The notes under the pieces were generated by a model. That model had not been told where the DNA came from. It was given only the letters and a program-made list of their open reading frames with translations, and did not search any database. A stretch of 64,000 nt of DNA from Thelonectria olida (lineage: Eukaryota > Ascomycota > Sordariomycetes > Hypocreales > Nectriaceae), in contig JAGPYM010000014.1 in assembly GCA_020736575.1 (NCBI GenBank), forward strand, positions 434,001-498,000. Direction: 5' to 3'. This document shows positions 1-11,089 of this stretch, in pieces. Position 1 is the first letter of the stretch. The number at the start of each line of letters is the position of its first letter. Made by a program: the position numbers and the translations under genes.

Positions 1-608
1 GCGCGCTTCTGCTTCTTGGCTTTGGGTTCATCGTCGGAAGAGGACGAATCGGAATCGTCAGACGAGTCGGACTCAGACGAGGATGAGGATGAGGACGAGC
101 TGCTGTCGTCGACGGGGGCCTTGCGCTTCAGGGTGTTGGTGGGCGCAGGAGCAGACTTCTTCGGCTTCTTCGGCTTCTCGTCCTCGCTGTCGCTGTCGCT
201 ATCGTCGCTGCTGGACGAGCTCTCGGAGGAGGACTCTGCTGCGGCGTCGGCGTCCTTCATGTCCACATCCTCCTCGTCGCTGTCCGAGTCGCTTGATTCG
301 GAGCTCGAGTCGCTTTCGCTGCTGGAGTCGTCGTTCTTGGACGTGGCCTTGCTAGTCTTCGTGGAAGCCTCCCAGGTCTGGAAGACGCCAACGAGGGTGG
401 CGTCCTGGGCCGTCGAGTCGGAGCCGGCCCAGCCCTTCTTCTCGCGCTGCTTCTTGAAGGCGTCGTGGGCGCCGGTGAAGGAGTGGTCGGAGAGGAACGT
501 CTCGACGAGGTCCATGAGCTCGCCTGGGGGAGGAGAGGCTTTCTTGGCGGCGTCCTTCTTGGAAGAGGCCTTGGCCTTGGCCTTGTCGGCCTTTTTGCTG
601 GAGCCCAT
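1..608 (-). CDS. SRP40: Srp40/Nopp140-like nucleolar phosphoprotein, 5' part only
   Basis: The gene runs off the left edge; about 202 N-terminal codons are present. The protein begins MGSSKKADKAKAK (Lys/Ala-rich). At about residues 27-55 it has a LisH-like helical segment (GELMDLVETFLSDHSF, then GAHDAFKKQR). After that come long Ser/Asp/Glu tracts broken by short Lys/Pro-rich patches, the pattern of casein-kinase-2-phosphorylated nucleolar chaperones of the Srp40/Nopp140 family, which act in snoRNP and RNA polymerase I biology. The diagnostic SRP40 C-terminal domain would lie outside the window, so the family call rests on the LisH plus acidic-serine layout. An in-frame upstream ATG at 690-692 would add 28 Ser/Thr/Asn-rich residues; I prefer 608 because the Lys-rich start is more typical. 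The gene is divergent from the C3HC gene. Confidence 0.75.
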   Translation of the reverse strand, partial: MGSSKKADKAKAKASSKKDAAKKASPPPGELMDLVETFLSDHSFTGAHDAFKKQREKKGWAGSDSTAQDATLVGVFQTWEASTKTSKATSKNDDSSSESDSSSESSDSDSDEEDVDMKDADAAAESSSESSSSSDDSDSDSEDEKPKKPKKSAPAPTNTLKRKAPVDDSSSSSSSSSSESDSSDDSDSSSSDDEPKAKKQKR

Positions 609-1360
609 TGCTGTGGTGGTTGAAGTTGTGGTAGGATTCAGCAGGTTGTTCGAGAAGAGCCAGGAAGGAGGATTCTGTTTCGAGCCGGACATGTGCTCAA
701 TCTGGCGAATCAACGGTACAATTGAGGGTCGTCAAGCCAGACAAGAGGCAAGCAGGGAAGAAAAATGAATGCGGCTTTCCGCCTTTAGGAACGATAAGAG
801 ACTCAAAGGCTTGCCAAAAAATTTCTGTGGATTTGGCGGAGGTTGGGTGGGGCGCTTGTGGCTTATCGGCGCAGCTAATTTCTTATCGGGAGGATGCACC
901 GCTAAGACCAGCGGTTAAGTGGGAAGCATGTGTCAGGAACAAGGCACTTGGGAAGGAGGAGGTACCTAGAGGTGCCTCTCAAGCCTGCGTCCCAGGAGCA
1001 CAAGTACCCTGCAATCTCCTGTCGCATTAAGAACCGGACGCTTTGGCAGTCAGTACTCGTTGCCCCGTTGCTTTGCTTTCGCAGGTACAAAGAGTGTACG
1101 CAGCCGCTTTTTACTTCCCAAACAGGAGTTTCCCAAACAACACCACCGTCATCTGTCCAGAGTTCAACCCGTGCAAAGTCTCATTGGCTTTGTCAACGTC
1201 GAGCCGATATTTTCGGGTGCCTCCATCGAGTGTACAGCCTGCAGCCTGCAGCCTATCGACTTTCCCACAACATCCTCCGACCTGCAGCTGTCGAGACCAT
1301 TCGCGACTGTTTGTTCAGGCTTGCGTGCAGACTCCCAACCGCCGAACAGGTCTCATCATC
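609..1360. promoter_or_regulatory. Divergent intergenic region, SRP40-like (-) and C3HC protein (+)
   Basis: About 750 bases between two divergently transcribed genes. It should hold both promoters and leaders. The only pattern seen is a short direct repeat of CCTGCAG near 1238-1252. No other gene is supported. Confidence 0.5.
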
Positions 1361-2983
1361 ATGAACGCGACAAAGCGCAAGTTCAACACCTTGCTGCAAG
1401 GCCTGGGAAGCTCGCGCCCTCACAACGACGACCCCAATTCGTCACTCTCATCTCGAACCGCAGCTACAGCTTCACCAAGCTCGACACCCTCCCGAGCCTC
1501 TCTTCTCGACCCAGAGCTCCTCAAGAAGCGCCGCCGTCTGGGGCTACCCGACTCGACAGCCCCGATCTTAGACACGACGACCAAGGGTCTTTCTACCACA
1601 GTTTCATCTCTGCTCAGAACTTCGGAATCTGCAAAGACGAGTCGGACAGATGGGCCTGCCAAGTATTCGCCGACCGACCGGGGAGACCTTGTGAAGAGAC
1701 TCGCCACGTTTCAGGAGCTTACGGACTGGACGCCGAAGCCGGAACGGGTGAGCGAGATAGAATGGGCGAAGAGAGGATGGGTGTGTCATGGTAAAGAGAC
1801 GGTGCGGTGTCTGCTCTGTCATCGAGAACTGGTGGTCAAGGTCAACCGCAAAGTCGTGGACGGGAAAGAGATTCCCGTGCTAGTACCATCCGAAATTGGT
1901 CAGTTTATTCGAATCTTGCAGCGAATATTGAACCAAAATGCTAACTTGACGCAGAGGAAGCGTTGGTGGACAAGTACGCAGAGCTCATTGTTACGTCTCA
2001 CAAGGATGAATGCCTGTGGCGGAAAAGAGGGTGTGATGGTAAGTCCATGGTCCTACGCTACAGCTTGGAATGAGTACTAATTGCTTCGTTTAGATACTCT
2101 GATACGTCTATCCCTAGCCAACTCAGCTACCGCTCTTGAAGGTTTACGGCAACGATATGATGAACTATGTTCAAGAAAGTCATTTCTACCGTATCTATTC
2201 AATCTCCGTCTCCCAGACGAGTTTAACCTCAATGAAATCATTTCTCAGCTTCCTCCCAACTTCTTCACCAATCCAGCTCCTATTGATGATAAGCAACCCA
2301 GCCGAGTTGCTCTGGCACTTGCGCTTCTTGGATGGCAAGGCCTCTCCAATCCTCGCATTGGCGCAGTTCCCAATTCAGCTTCATGTCATACTTGCCTGAG
2401 GCGGCTAGGTCTGTGGATGTTCAAGAGCAAGGAGGTGTCGGACGATGGCCAGGTTGTTGTTCCCGCACCGATGGATTTCCTGGATCCTGTCAAGGAGCAT
2501 CGCTTTTTCTGTCCTTGGGCCAACCCCGAGACTCAAAGGCAAGGACGGCTACAGTCTCAATCAGGGGAGGCTTTGCCAGGGTGGAGGATTTTGGTACAAA
2601 CGCTGGTGAACGATTCCCATCTCCGGGGTGTGTATGAGGGTCGCCCATCGACAAAGTCGCAGACACGAGGCACACCTGTAGCCCCATCGACGCCTCGGAG
2701 ACCAGGGACAGGCGTATCTGCAGCAACGCCAACACCGCACACGCCTGGAAACGATTCCATTGCCGCCACATCCCTTGCCGATTCGCCAAGCGTGGAGGAG
2801 GATGAGAAGGAAAGAGACGCCAAGGACAAGGAGCGGTGGGCGAGGTTGAGAAGAGTCAAGAGTCTGTTTGACTCCAAGGGCGCGCGGAAACTGAGGCATT
2901 CAATCAGTCGGCCCAAGAGTCGGCCAGGAACAGCGCAGTCGGGCAAGTCGACTATCAGCCAGAAGGAGGGACAGAAGGAATAA
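1361..2983 (+). CDS. C3HC-type zinc-finger protein (Rsm1 / ZC3HC1 family)
   Basis: Exons 1361-1898, 1955-2038 and 2094-2983 give 503 residues. Both introns have GT-AG ends, the first with a CTAAC branch site, and all phases close. After a Ser/Thr-rich N-terminus, the first zinc-finger half spans about residues 115-210: a tryptophan (LTDWTP), then WVCHGKETVRCLLC, then across both introns H-x3-C-x2-W-x4-C. A second half follows (SCHTCLRRLGLWMF, then HRFFCPWAN). This is the paired C3HC/Rsm1-like arrangement of S. pombe Rsm1 (mRNA export) and human ZC3HC1/NIPA (nuclear basket). The C-terminus is Arg/Lys/Ser-rich and disordered. A nuclear role in mRNA export or nuclear pore biology is inferred from the family. 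The downstream exon could be mistaken for a separate gene, but it lacks its own ATG and completes the zinc ligands. Confidence 0.88.
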
Positions 2984-3644
2984 GGGCCTGGAGGATAATG
3001 TAGGGGTTTGCAAGTTTGGGCATGTAAGTCTATGATGATACCACTTTGTGAAATATCTACAATGTGATTAGCGAGTCTTTTCCTAGGTCATGATCTGGGA
3101 CGTCGGCAAGGGAGTCTGTGAATTGTTGCAGAAGGTTGAGGAATTGTCTGTATCAGGCATACAGATTGGAGGACTACGGGCAACAAATTTTCATTTGGCA
3201 GGTTTCGTCCTAATGGTTTCTCCCTTATAGTGAGTTGATTCGTGTCAGGTCTTGGTCGTCAATTAATCGTCCCGCCTGCTCTCGCGGTGATTGCTAGAAA
3301 CCTCTCTCACAAGCCCAATGCTGCTTTATCATTCGCAACTTGGATAACGGCCAATCGAACGCGTCGTTAATTAACAGCCTATGGCCACTCGCCGTGTTTC
3401 TTATTGAAGGCTTAGGGTTCAGGCAGGTCCTTCCTCTTATTTCGCTGTTCTCCTCTGCCAAAACACACTCCCTGAAAAATTTCTCCTCCACTCCCACACT
3501 CTCGGAGGAGGTAGACTCACTTCAGCCGTTGACATTCAGCCAACTTCGTCTTTACATCTGCGCTTCTTCAACCTTTGACTTTCTCTTGGCTCGGTTTGTC
3601 CTATCCACACCATCGTCGTTGCCTTGCAGCCACTATTTAACAGG
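2984..3644. other. Intergenic, 3' end of C3HC gene to next start
   Basis: About 660 bases between two plus-strand genes. The second half, from about 3400, is pyrimidine-rich, as expected for a fungal core promoter and leader. I see no gene, repeat or RNA here. Confidence 0.4.
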
Positions 3645-4547
3645 ATGGGGGAGCACGGCGAGATCGATTTCACATCTATCATAGACGACAATTACGACTC
3701 GGCAGCTTGTCAAAATGTGTGTAAACTGATCGAGGCCTCGATTCGGTATTGCACATGGCACGGGTTTCAGACGGTAGACGAGGCCGAGAATACAGCAGAG
3801 GGGATACGAAAGCTCATCTTCGAAACTGAGAATCAATCCAAGCATGACGGCGAACGTAATGCTCGTCAGTTCTGGAGCGTAATCGGTGCGATGCTCGACA
3901 AGATTCCTCCCTCACATATCGGGCGCGATATTCTCTTTGGAGTGATCTTTCGTCTTGATTGGGACATCAAGAATGATGAGGCCTGGTTTGCAGACTGTTG
4001 GAGAGGTAAGCACACGCTGGCAGCATATCACACGGCCAGGGTACTTGCGTCTAACGCGCTGATAGATGCTCTGATAGCTCTCGAATATAAGCCTTCCTCC
4101 TGGAAGCTGAACTCGGAGAGCCCACCTCCAGAGTGGTCGAACTTCATTGATTTCCTCGTTCGACTGGTTGAATTTTCTCCGGAGACGGAGATGGATTCAA
4201 TCATACCAATCCTAGCAGACTGCCTCGAAGCCGAGTTACCGCTTGGTGTACCAAACGCCTTGGGAACCATAGTGGCCTGCAAATACCTCAAAGAGAACAG
4301 CTCGCTCATCCTAGAAGCATCACTCAAGAACGAATACCGCTATCGAGAGAAGACCCAATACCCGCCTCCTTGCGGTTTGTACGCCGGTTTCCCGGGTTTC
4401 AATCTCGAACGCTGGGGTTTTTGGAACCGGCGTCTGGACGATCTGCGCGGCGAGGTTTTTGAGGACACCCTTTGGTACACTGAGAAGACACTGGACAGTA
4501 TGGACGGGGCGGGATCGGCTTTGCTGCCATCGCCGAGCGGCAGGTAA
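3645..4547 (+). CDS. DUF3632-like fungal protein of unknown function
   Basis: The likely form is two exons, 3645-4005 and 4066-4547 (280 residues). The 60-base intron has donor GTAAGC, a CTAAC branch site and acceptor TAG. Because 60 is a multiple of three and the intron has no in-frame stop, the unspliced reading (300 residues) is also open, and a simple gene caller would miss the intron. Splicing joins ADCWR directly to DALIALEYKP. The protein is a soluble, helical, Trp-rich sequence with no signal peptide, membrane span or catalytic motif that I recognise. Spacing of Trp and Arg in the middle resembles the fungal DUF3632 group; this is from memory and tentative. The stop sits inside GGCAGGTAAGCA, which also resembles a splice donor, so a further 3' exon cannot be excluded. 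Confidence 0.65.
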   Translation: MGEHGEIDFTSIIDDNYDSAACQNVCKLIEASIRYCTWHGFQTVDEAENTAEGIRKLIFETENQSKHDGERNARQFWSVIGAMLDKIPPSHIGRDILFGVIFRLDWDIKNDEAWFADCWRGKHTLAAYHTARVLASNALIDALIALEYKPSSWKLNSESPPPEWSNFIDFLVRLVEFSPETEMDSIIPILADCLEAELPLGVPNALGTIVACKYLKENSSLILEASLKNEYRYREKTQYPPPCGLYAGFPGFNLERWGFWNRRLDDLRGEVFEDTLWYTEKTLDSMDGAGSALLPSPSGR

Positions 4548-5241
4548 GCAGCGGCAGATGGAAACCTAGCCGGCTATGGAATGGGAGACGGGAGGCTTTT
4601 CGCTACCCTAGACGTCGGGGAGTTATGACAACTGGTTGCATTCATGGTTATGCAGACTGAAGACATTTCTGGGCGGCCTTACGCGAGGTTCGAAATATAT
4701 TGCCGTTAGATGAGGCAGAACTCATAGTTTCAGGCTCGCATTCCCCTTTCTCCGGGTGCCTGGTAGAACTATTTCGGCGTTAAAGAGAACCGAAGTGCGT
4801 GGAGAATACAAGGGGGTCATTCTCCAACCAAGTCTGCGAGCCTCCACCTTCTAATACAAGCACATTGAAGAAGCACACGAGCGAGCATTTAGCAAACAAG
4901 CACCGGACAATGGGTATCGTCATTTCCTCTCCAGCGAGCAAGCAGGCGATTCTTACATACATCATATTGTGTGTATCTCCAAACATACCCCTTCATACAA
5001 GAATCACGACACCAAGTCAACAATTGTCCTTCATTTCCAACACAAAAACGTCCAACCAGAAATCTTGACCCCCCTAAAGACACTGCCAAAAAGAAGCAAA
5101 AAGGAGTAGAAAAACGTGCGGCTTCACGCTTGGAAGCGGCCGCGGGTATTACACAAGAGTCGTCGGAATAAAGACGACGGTAGATGGCGAAAAAAGTTGT
5201 GTCAAAAGGGGGGTGTGAAATGGGTAGATGAACACGACCAT
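4548..5241. other. Tail-to-tail intergenic region
   Basis: About 690 bases between the 3' ends of two convergent genes. It should contain both 3' untranslated regions and polyadenylation sites. An A-rich plus-strand patch lies at about 5085-5115. No gene is supported. Confidence 0.4.
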
Positions 5242-8200
5242 TTAGCTTGATTGCTTGGAGTCCGTGATCGAGTTCAGGGCCCTGGAACAAGGGTTAGTTA
5301 TGCCGCGTCATCGGAGTTTGGAGACTCACAGCAAGTTTCGATCCCTCATTTCCCTATCGAGGGTGTCGATTTGCTTGGCCGTCAGGCGGGCTTTACTTAT
5401 CTGTCGATCTCATGTTAGCCGTGGTTCAGATGGAGCAGCATGCCATCATGCAAGGGGCTCTCGCACCAAAGCAAGCGCCGCTGAGGAATGATCGTCAAAC
5501 TCCTCACCTTCAGCCGCTTCGTCCTTGGTGCCTTCGCCTTCCTCGCTCTCTTCGCCGTTGGCGAATCGGCTGGACGAAAGGCCCTTCGGCTTAGCGACCG
5601 CGGCGTTGGCCTATGAGTATTGTGAGTGTTACGTTCTGATTTCTGCGAAAGGGGTCCGACGTACCGTGGCCTCGGCGACCTCGGCCTCCTTCACCTTAAG
5701 CTGAGCCTCGAGCTCTTCAACCCTCTTCTCTCCCTCCTGGGCCTTGCTGGTCGACTCGCTGAGCTTGGCCTCAAGGTCCTTAGACTTGGCCTGGGCCTCT
5801 TCGACCAGAGCAGTCATGCTGTCGGTGAGGTCCTTGTAGTCAGCCTGGGCAGTCTTGTGCTTGGCCTCGGCCTCGGCCTTGTAAGCCTCGAGGTCCTTTG
5901 AAGTAAGCGTGAGGTCGTCCTTCAGGTTGGACACTTGGCCTTGGGCAGCAGTTAAGTCGGCCTTGGTGGCTTCGAGCTCGTCCTTGGTCGACTTGAGTTG
6001 AGTCTCGGCAGCAGCCGCGGCCTCTTCCTGGACCTTCTTGACGGCAGCAAGCTGTTCCGTCAGAGCATCGGCCGCCGAGGTATCGGGTTTGACGCTCTTG
6101 GCAGCGTCGAGTTCAGCGAGAGCCGTCATACGGTCCATCTTTTCCTGAGCAAGCTGGTGAGCCAATTCCCCAACCTCCTCCTGGGCCTTCTCGAGAGCCT
6201 CCTGGGCGACCTTCAGCGAGGACTCCAGCTCATTGTTGGCAGCGGCCTGCTGGGCAATCTTGTCCTCCAACGAAGTGTTGTTCTTACGGTACTCAGACAT
6301 CAGATCCTCAATCGCCTTGGTGTTGCTGTCTGAGAGCTCTTGGAGCTCCTTCTTGGCCTCCGCTCTCTCGTCCTTCATTCGCTCCAAAGCCTCGCCGTTC
6401 ATGGAAATGAGCTTCTCCACCTCAGAGTTGTGCCTGACTTCCAGCTCGATAGTGGCAGCATCAATGGCATCCTTGGTTGCGGCTTGAGCCTTCTCGATGC
6501 CAGCCTTGGCCTCCTCGAGTTCCGCCTTGAGCGCAGCCAGCTCATCAAGAGCCGTCCCATGCTCGGACTTGAACTTGGCCAACTCCTCCGCGTGAGCCTT
6601 GTCATTGGCTGCCTTTTCGGCCTCGAAAACGCCACGAACTCCATTCAGCTCGGTGGTATGTTCGTTATAATCAGACTCTCGATCGCGGAAAGACTTGGCC
6701 TTGAGCTGCTCCAGTTCAGCCTCATGGGCAGAGTCGCTCGTCTCCTTGGCTGAAGCTAGCTCTGCTTGATGGCCAGTGACAAGGTTCTCAGTCAGCAGGT
6801 CGTGCTCCTTCTTGAGGGCCTCAAGAGCAGCGGCGTGGGCAATCGTGAGTTCCTCCAGCTTGCTGGCATGAGCAGAGTCACCCTCACCCTTCAAGATGTC
6901 AATCTGCTTGGCGTGGCTATCCTTCAGAGCCTGGATCTCGTTGATCTGAGCCTCTCGATCGGAAGTGGCCGTGGTCTTGGCAGACTCCAGTTCCTCCGCA
7001 TGACTAGCACGAAGAGCGTCGAGGTTCTTCTGGTACTCGGCCTCCTTAGCCTCAAGGGCAGCAACAGCAGCAGCATGTTCAACCTTGGCAGCCTCCAGAG
7101 CAGCAGCATGGCTCTCCGCAGCCTCAGAAGAAGCCGACTTAAGGTCGTTGTGCTGACTCTCCAACTCCTCGAACTTTCGCTTGAAAAATGCGTCACCTCG
7201 AAGAGACTCAATCTCATTCTCATAGTCTTGAGAGACATTCTTCATACGTTCGTCGTAAACCTGCTTGATCTTGGTAATTTCCTCGTCCTTAGCAGCGAGG
7301 GCCGTCGTGGCCTCCTGAGCCTTTGCTTGCAGGCTAGCAACCTCCTCCTTGACCTTAGCGAGCTCATCCTTAGCTCCCTGAAGGTCGGTCTCCTTCTCGG
7401 TGAGGGTAGCCTGGAGCTTGCTGACCTCGCTGGTCAGGGTCTCAATCTCAGACTTGGCAGTCTCGACAGCCTTTTCAGCGGCCTCAACTTTCGCCTTGGA
7501 TTCGGCAACCTCCGCCTCAAGGGCAGAAATCTTGGCAGCGTTAGCATCGTGCTCCGACTTGAACTTCTCATCGCTCGCAGACTCCAAAGCAGTTTGAGAG
7601 GCGGTAAGGTCATCAATCTTCTTCTGAAGATCGCCAAGAGCAGACTCGTGGGCCGACTTGAGATCATCGAGAGAAGTCTGGTGGGAGGATTTGAGGTCGG
7701 CAAGGGCAGTCTCGTGGGAAGAAGCATCGGACTTGCCCTTCTCGAGCTCGTCCTTGTGCTTGGCCTCCAAGGCCTCAATGGCAGCCGTCTTCTCGGCGTT
7801 GAACGCGGCCTCGAGCTCCACGATCTTAGAGGCATGCTCGTCAATGGCCTTCTGGAGGGCATCTTGGCTAGAGGCAGCCTTCTCCTCGCTCTCGGCCTGG
7901 GCGGTCTCGAGCTGCTTCTTCAAAGCCTCAAGCTCAGACTCGGTAGCCTCCTTGGCGCTCACAGCCTCCGTGAGATCAGCCTGGAGCTTCTGAAGCTCGG
8001 TCGCAGCAGTCTGGAGCCTCTCCTCGGCAGCCTGGAGCTTCCCATCGGCCTCCGAAACCTTACCCCTTAGAGCGTCGACCGTAGACCTAAGCTCGGACAG
8101 GGCGGCTACGGCCTCGTCATTGTCATGTCGGAGCTTCTCTTCGGTATCATGAGCACCGGTCGACTCCTTGCTGAGCTGTTCACCGAGCTCAGAAATCTTA

Positions 8201-9000
8201 TCCTCGGATGCCTTGACCTGAGCCTTCAGAGACTCTATCTCGGCCTCGCCATCAGCCAGCTTCACCTTCAAAGCCTCAATCTCCTTGGTAGCCTCGGCGG
8301 AAGGAGTTGCAGTTCGCGTAGTTCGAGGAGTGGTGGGGGTGCCAGAAACAGAGAGCCTCTTTCGGGCATCAGTAGTCGACGAACTCGCAGCGGTTCGAGT
8401 CGCAGCGGTTCGGGTGCCGGAGACACTGGAGCCGCCGAGGGACGTGCGAGAAGTGGTAGTTCGAGGGGTGCCCGTGGTGGTTGTGGACGTACCGAGTCGG
8501 CGAGCAGCAGTGGTCGAGCTGGCGTTGGAGAGAGGTCGTCGATCGGCGGCGGTCTTACCGGGGCTCGACATGATGGAGCTGGTCCTCCTGGACGCAGTGG
8601 AGGTCGTCGATTTCTTTTCATCCTCGCTGGCGCTCACGCTGGGGCGGCTTTTATGGCTCGAGGCCGAGGTCGCTGAGGTAGCAGTGGAACGACGAACGGT
8701 GCCGGGAGCGCCAGGTCGCGCAGGGGGCTTGCTCAAGCCGCCAGGAGCGCGGGTGCTGGTAGCAGTCTTGGCCGTGCTGGAGGTTGTGGTGCCAGGGCGA
8801 CGGGCAGTCGTGGTTCCGGCAGGGCGCTTCACATGAGGCTTGGAGTCGCCATTCGCCTTGGTCGAGGTCTCGGGGGAGGTGGGAGTCGAGTCCTTGGGGC
8901 TGGAGACCTCAGGGGCCGTCTCAGCAACAGGAGACTCAACAGATTCGGCGGGGGGGACCTCGTCGTGCTGAACGACGTCGAAGCTCTCGGTCTCGGACAT
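5242..9000 (-). CDS. Large coiled-coil protein with Ser/Thr/Pro-rich basic head, unknown function
   Basis: Exons (minus strand) 9000-5665, 5610-5508, 5390-5330 and 5281-5242 give about 1,179 residues. Residues 1 to about 230 are a basic Ser/Thr/Pro/Arg-rich, probably disordered head beginning MSETESFDVV. From about 235 to 1,110 there is almost unbroken Ala/Glu/Lys/Leu-rich coiled coil of the kind EIEALKVKLADGEAEIESLK. The short C-terminus, spread over three small exons, holds a segment like AKQIDTLDREMRDRNLL. The basic head plus long rod resembles cytoskeleton- or septum-associated scaffolds, but I do not recognise the family, and coiled-coil similarity is weak evidence. Intron 2 needs the acceptor TAAAG at 5391, because the nearer CAG would hit a stop; this junction is the least certain. 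The opposite strand has long open frames that are composition artefacts. Confidence 0.85.
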
Positions 9001-9036
9001 GACGTGAGTGAAGAATTGACTCTATCGATGGTTGGA

Positions 9037-9299
9037 CTGGAGAGAGAAAGAGGAGAGAGTCAGCGCAAGGTCGGGTGGCCAGGACGAGGTCAGAATGGGC
9101 GCGTGAAGTGGTCTAATAGCTCAGGAAGCTCCCCCCGTTCGGCAGCAATCGCATCGAATGTTTAAGAGCTCGTGGAGAAAAGAACGGTCGACTGACGGAC
9201 AAAAATGGCAGGGAACGGGGTCAGGAACAGCGTCGGGAAGCTTGGGCACTTCGTAGACGGCGCGTCAGGGATAATGAGCGGGATTGCGATTAATCTCAC
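9037..9299 (-). other. Probable intron in the 5' leader of the coiled-coil gene
   Basis: Reading the minus strand, CCACCAG is followed by donor GTGAGATT at 9299. A long CTCTTTCTCTCTCCAG tract ends at 9037, only 36 bases before the ATG at 9000. The 263-base segment is therefore a good candidate for a 5' untranslated-region intron. It is longer than coding introns here, as is common for leader introns of highly expressed fungal genes. The flanking leader contains a GGT-repeat run at 9301-9320 (plus strand). Confidence 0.6.
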
Positions 9300-11089
9300 C
9301 TGGTGGTGGTGGTGGAGGTGGTCCCCTATTTCCTCTGGCGAGAAGAAAAAAAAACCACGCGGGAGTTGATAGAGATGTTAGCAAGAGCAGACGACGACGA
9401 GGGGAGCTCGACGAAGGACGTGCTTGCTACTAGGGTTGAAGAGAAGGGAAGAGACAGTGAAGGCGAGGAATGAAGGAGGGAGGAAGAGATGAATTGTGGT
9501 TGCAATGAATGAAGGTAGGTGGTCTTCTTGATCAACTCCAATCCTTGATGACTGGCCACGCCCGCGGCTCGTCTCGTCTCGCAATAAGTTGGCAACGGGC
9601 GGTGGATCCTACTGGTCCCACTGGCCACTGCAGACTTACCCCTGTAACGGCCCTGCGGTCCTCCTATCACATGGCTCAGGGGACGCCACTACAGCTCAAC
9701 CCCCTGTAGCGGACAGCGAAGCCCCCAGTCTGACCCCCCGCGAGCCGCCCTCCCGGCTGGTGGATGGATGACAGCAACGCGCAACTGTGCATATCATGTC
9801 ATGAAAGAAAGGACGACGACAACGACAAAGACAAAGGCAACGGCAATTGCGAGAGGACAGGAATAGGCTAGGGCGAGCAAGTCTGCCTGTTGGGCGGAAG
9901 GAGAAATACGCGAACCGATGCAATGCAAATGCGAGCCACCAATTTTACCGTCTTTGCAATTCATCGTCATTCGTGCCTAGGTAGACACGGAGTAATTCAC
10001 TGCCATTCCATCACCCACCAGGCACGTGTGTGTACTTCGTACCTTGTTGGCGCCCAATTCCTATCAAGGCGACTGACAATTGTCAATTGCACGTGCACAT
10101 GTCACCCACTCACGTATGGTTGCAGCAGTGTTGAGTTGTCATGAACAATGAAAAGCAATCCATCTCACCTCCAAAAACTCCAAACAAAATACAAGCACAC
10201 AAACTCACAACGCGCTCTGACTTCTAAGACGCGTCGCCAAGCTAAGGAATAAAGAAAAAAGGAAAAAAAGGGACCGTTGATTCCACTTTGGCTCGGGGCG
10301 GATGCCGAGAGCCAGCGGTAACTTTGTCGGGCGTGGCGGCTTTAGTTGTGGCTTGTCTCATGAACTCGTTGGGAGATAACCTCGTCCATCCATGACACAG
10401 CAAAATGAATAGGTAGACACATCTCAGGCTTCAGCAACAGACTTCGTAACGCAGTCTGACAACAACAAACTTGAAACACTCTAGTGCCCAATCCCTTCTT
10501 TGTGTGTCCAATGTCATGCGTTGGCTTTTCCCCAGTCAAAACCCCTCCAGCAAACCGGATGATAGATAGGACGACATTCGCTGGACCGATGCATGATGTG
10601 GCATCCCATCGTTGGTAAAAGACCACCACCACATACACATGTTCATGCAGCTAAATCCCCTCACTTTGTTGTGTCAATTCTCAATACGGATCAATCTTCA
10701 GGCTGATGGTCTTTTCCCCCGCCACACCTGGGGTTATCCCAACTGCTTCGTACCAATACGGTAACCCGCTAACTTGGTTAGATATTCGTACGCAAAGCAA
10801 ACAGCTTATGCATCAATGTGCAGCATCATTCTCCGCGTGACACTAGTAACATTGTGGGACATGTCTGAGATATGCACTAAAAATTGATTGATCGACGCTT
10901 CATCATTCAACACCGTCATCGTCACATCATCCGCGTTGTATAGTGCCATAGTCTTCCCCAACACTACCTCATGAGAAAAGAAAGAAAAACGCCCCGACAT
11001 TGCTCATGAGCAAACAAAGACATCTTCTCATGTCTCAATCCAACAATGACAAAAAACACCAAGAGATACCTTAAACTCCCAGGAACTCC
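9300..11089. other. Intergenic: leader/promoter of coiled-coil gene and 3' flank of SANT-like gene
   Basis: About 1.8 kb. The part nearest 9300 is purine-rich on the plus strand (pyrimidine-rich in the transcribed sense), consistent with a leader and core promoter. Around 10080-10110 there are close CAATTGTCAATTG and CACGTG-like elements. The short open frames show no recognisable protein. Confidence 0.4.

Noticed and set aside
16..768. 250-codon plus-strand Ser/Glu-rich frame
   Set aside because: Antisense shadow of the Srp40-like Ser/Asp/Glu codons; the minus strand gives a LisH segment and a proper start.
6766..8070. 434-codon plus-strand frame inside the coiled-coil gene
   Set aside because: A Leu/Ser/Gly-rich antisense shadow of Ala/Glu/Lys coiled-coil codons; the minus frame is longer and has start, leader intron and spliced tail.
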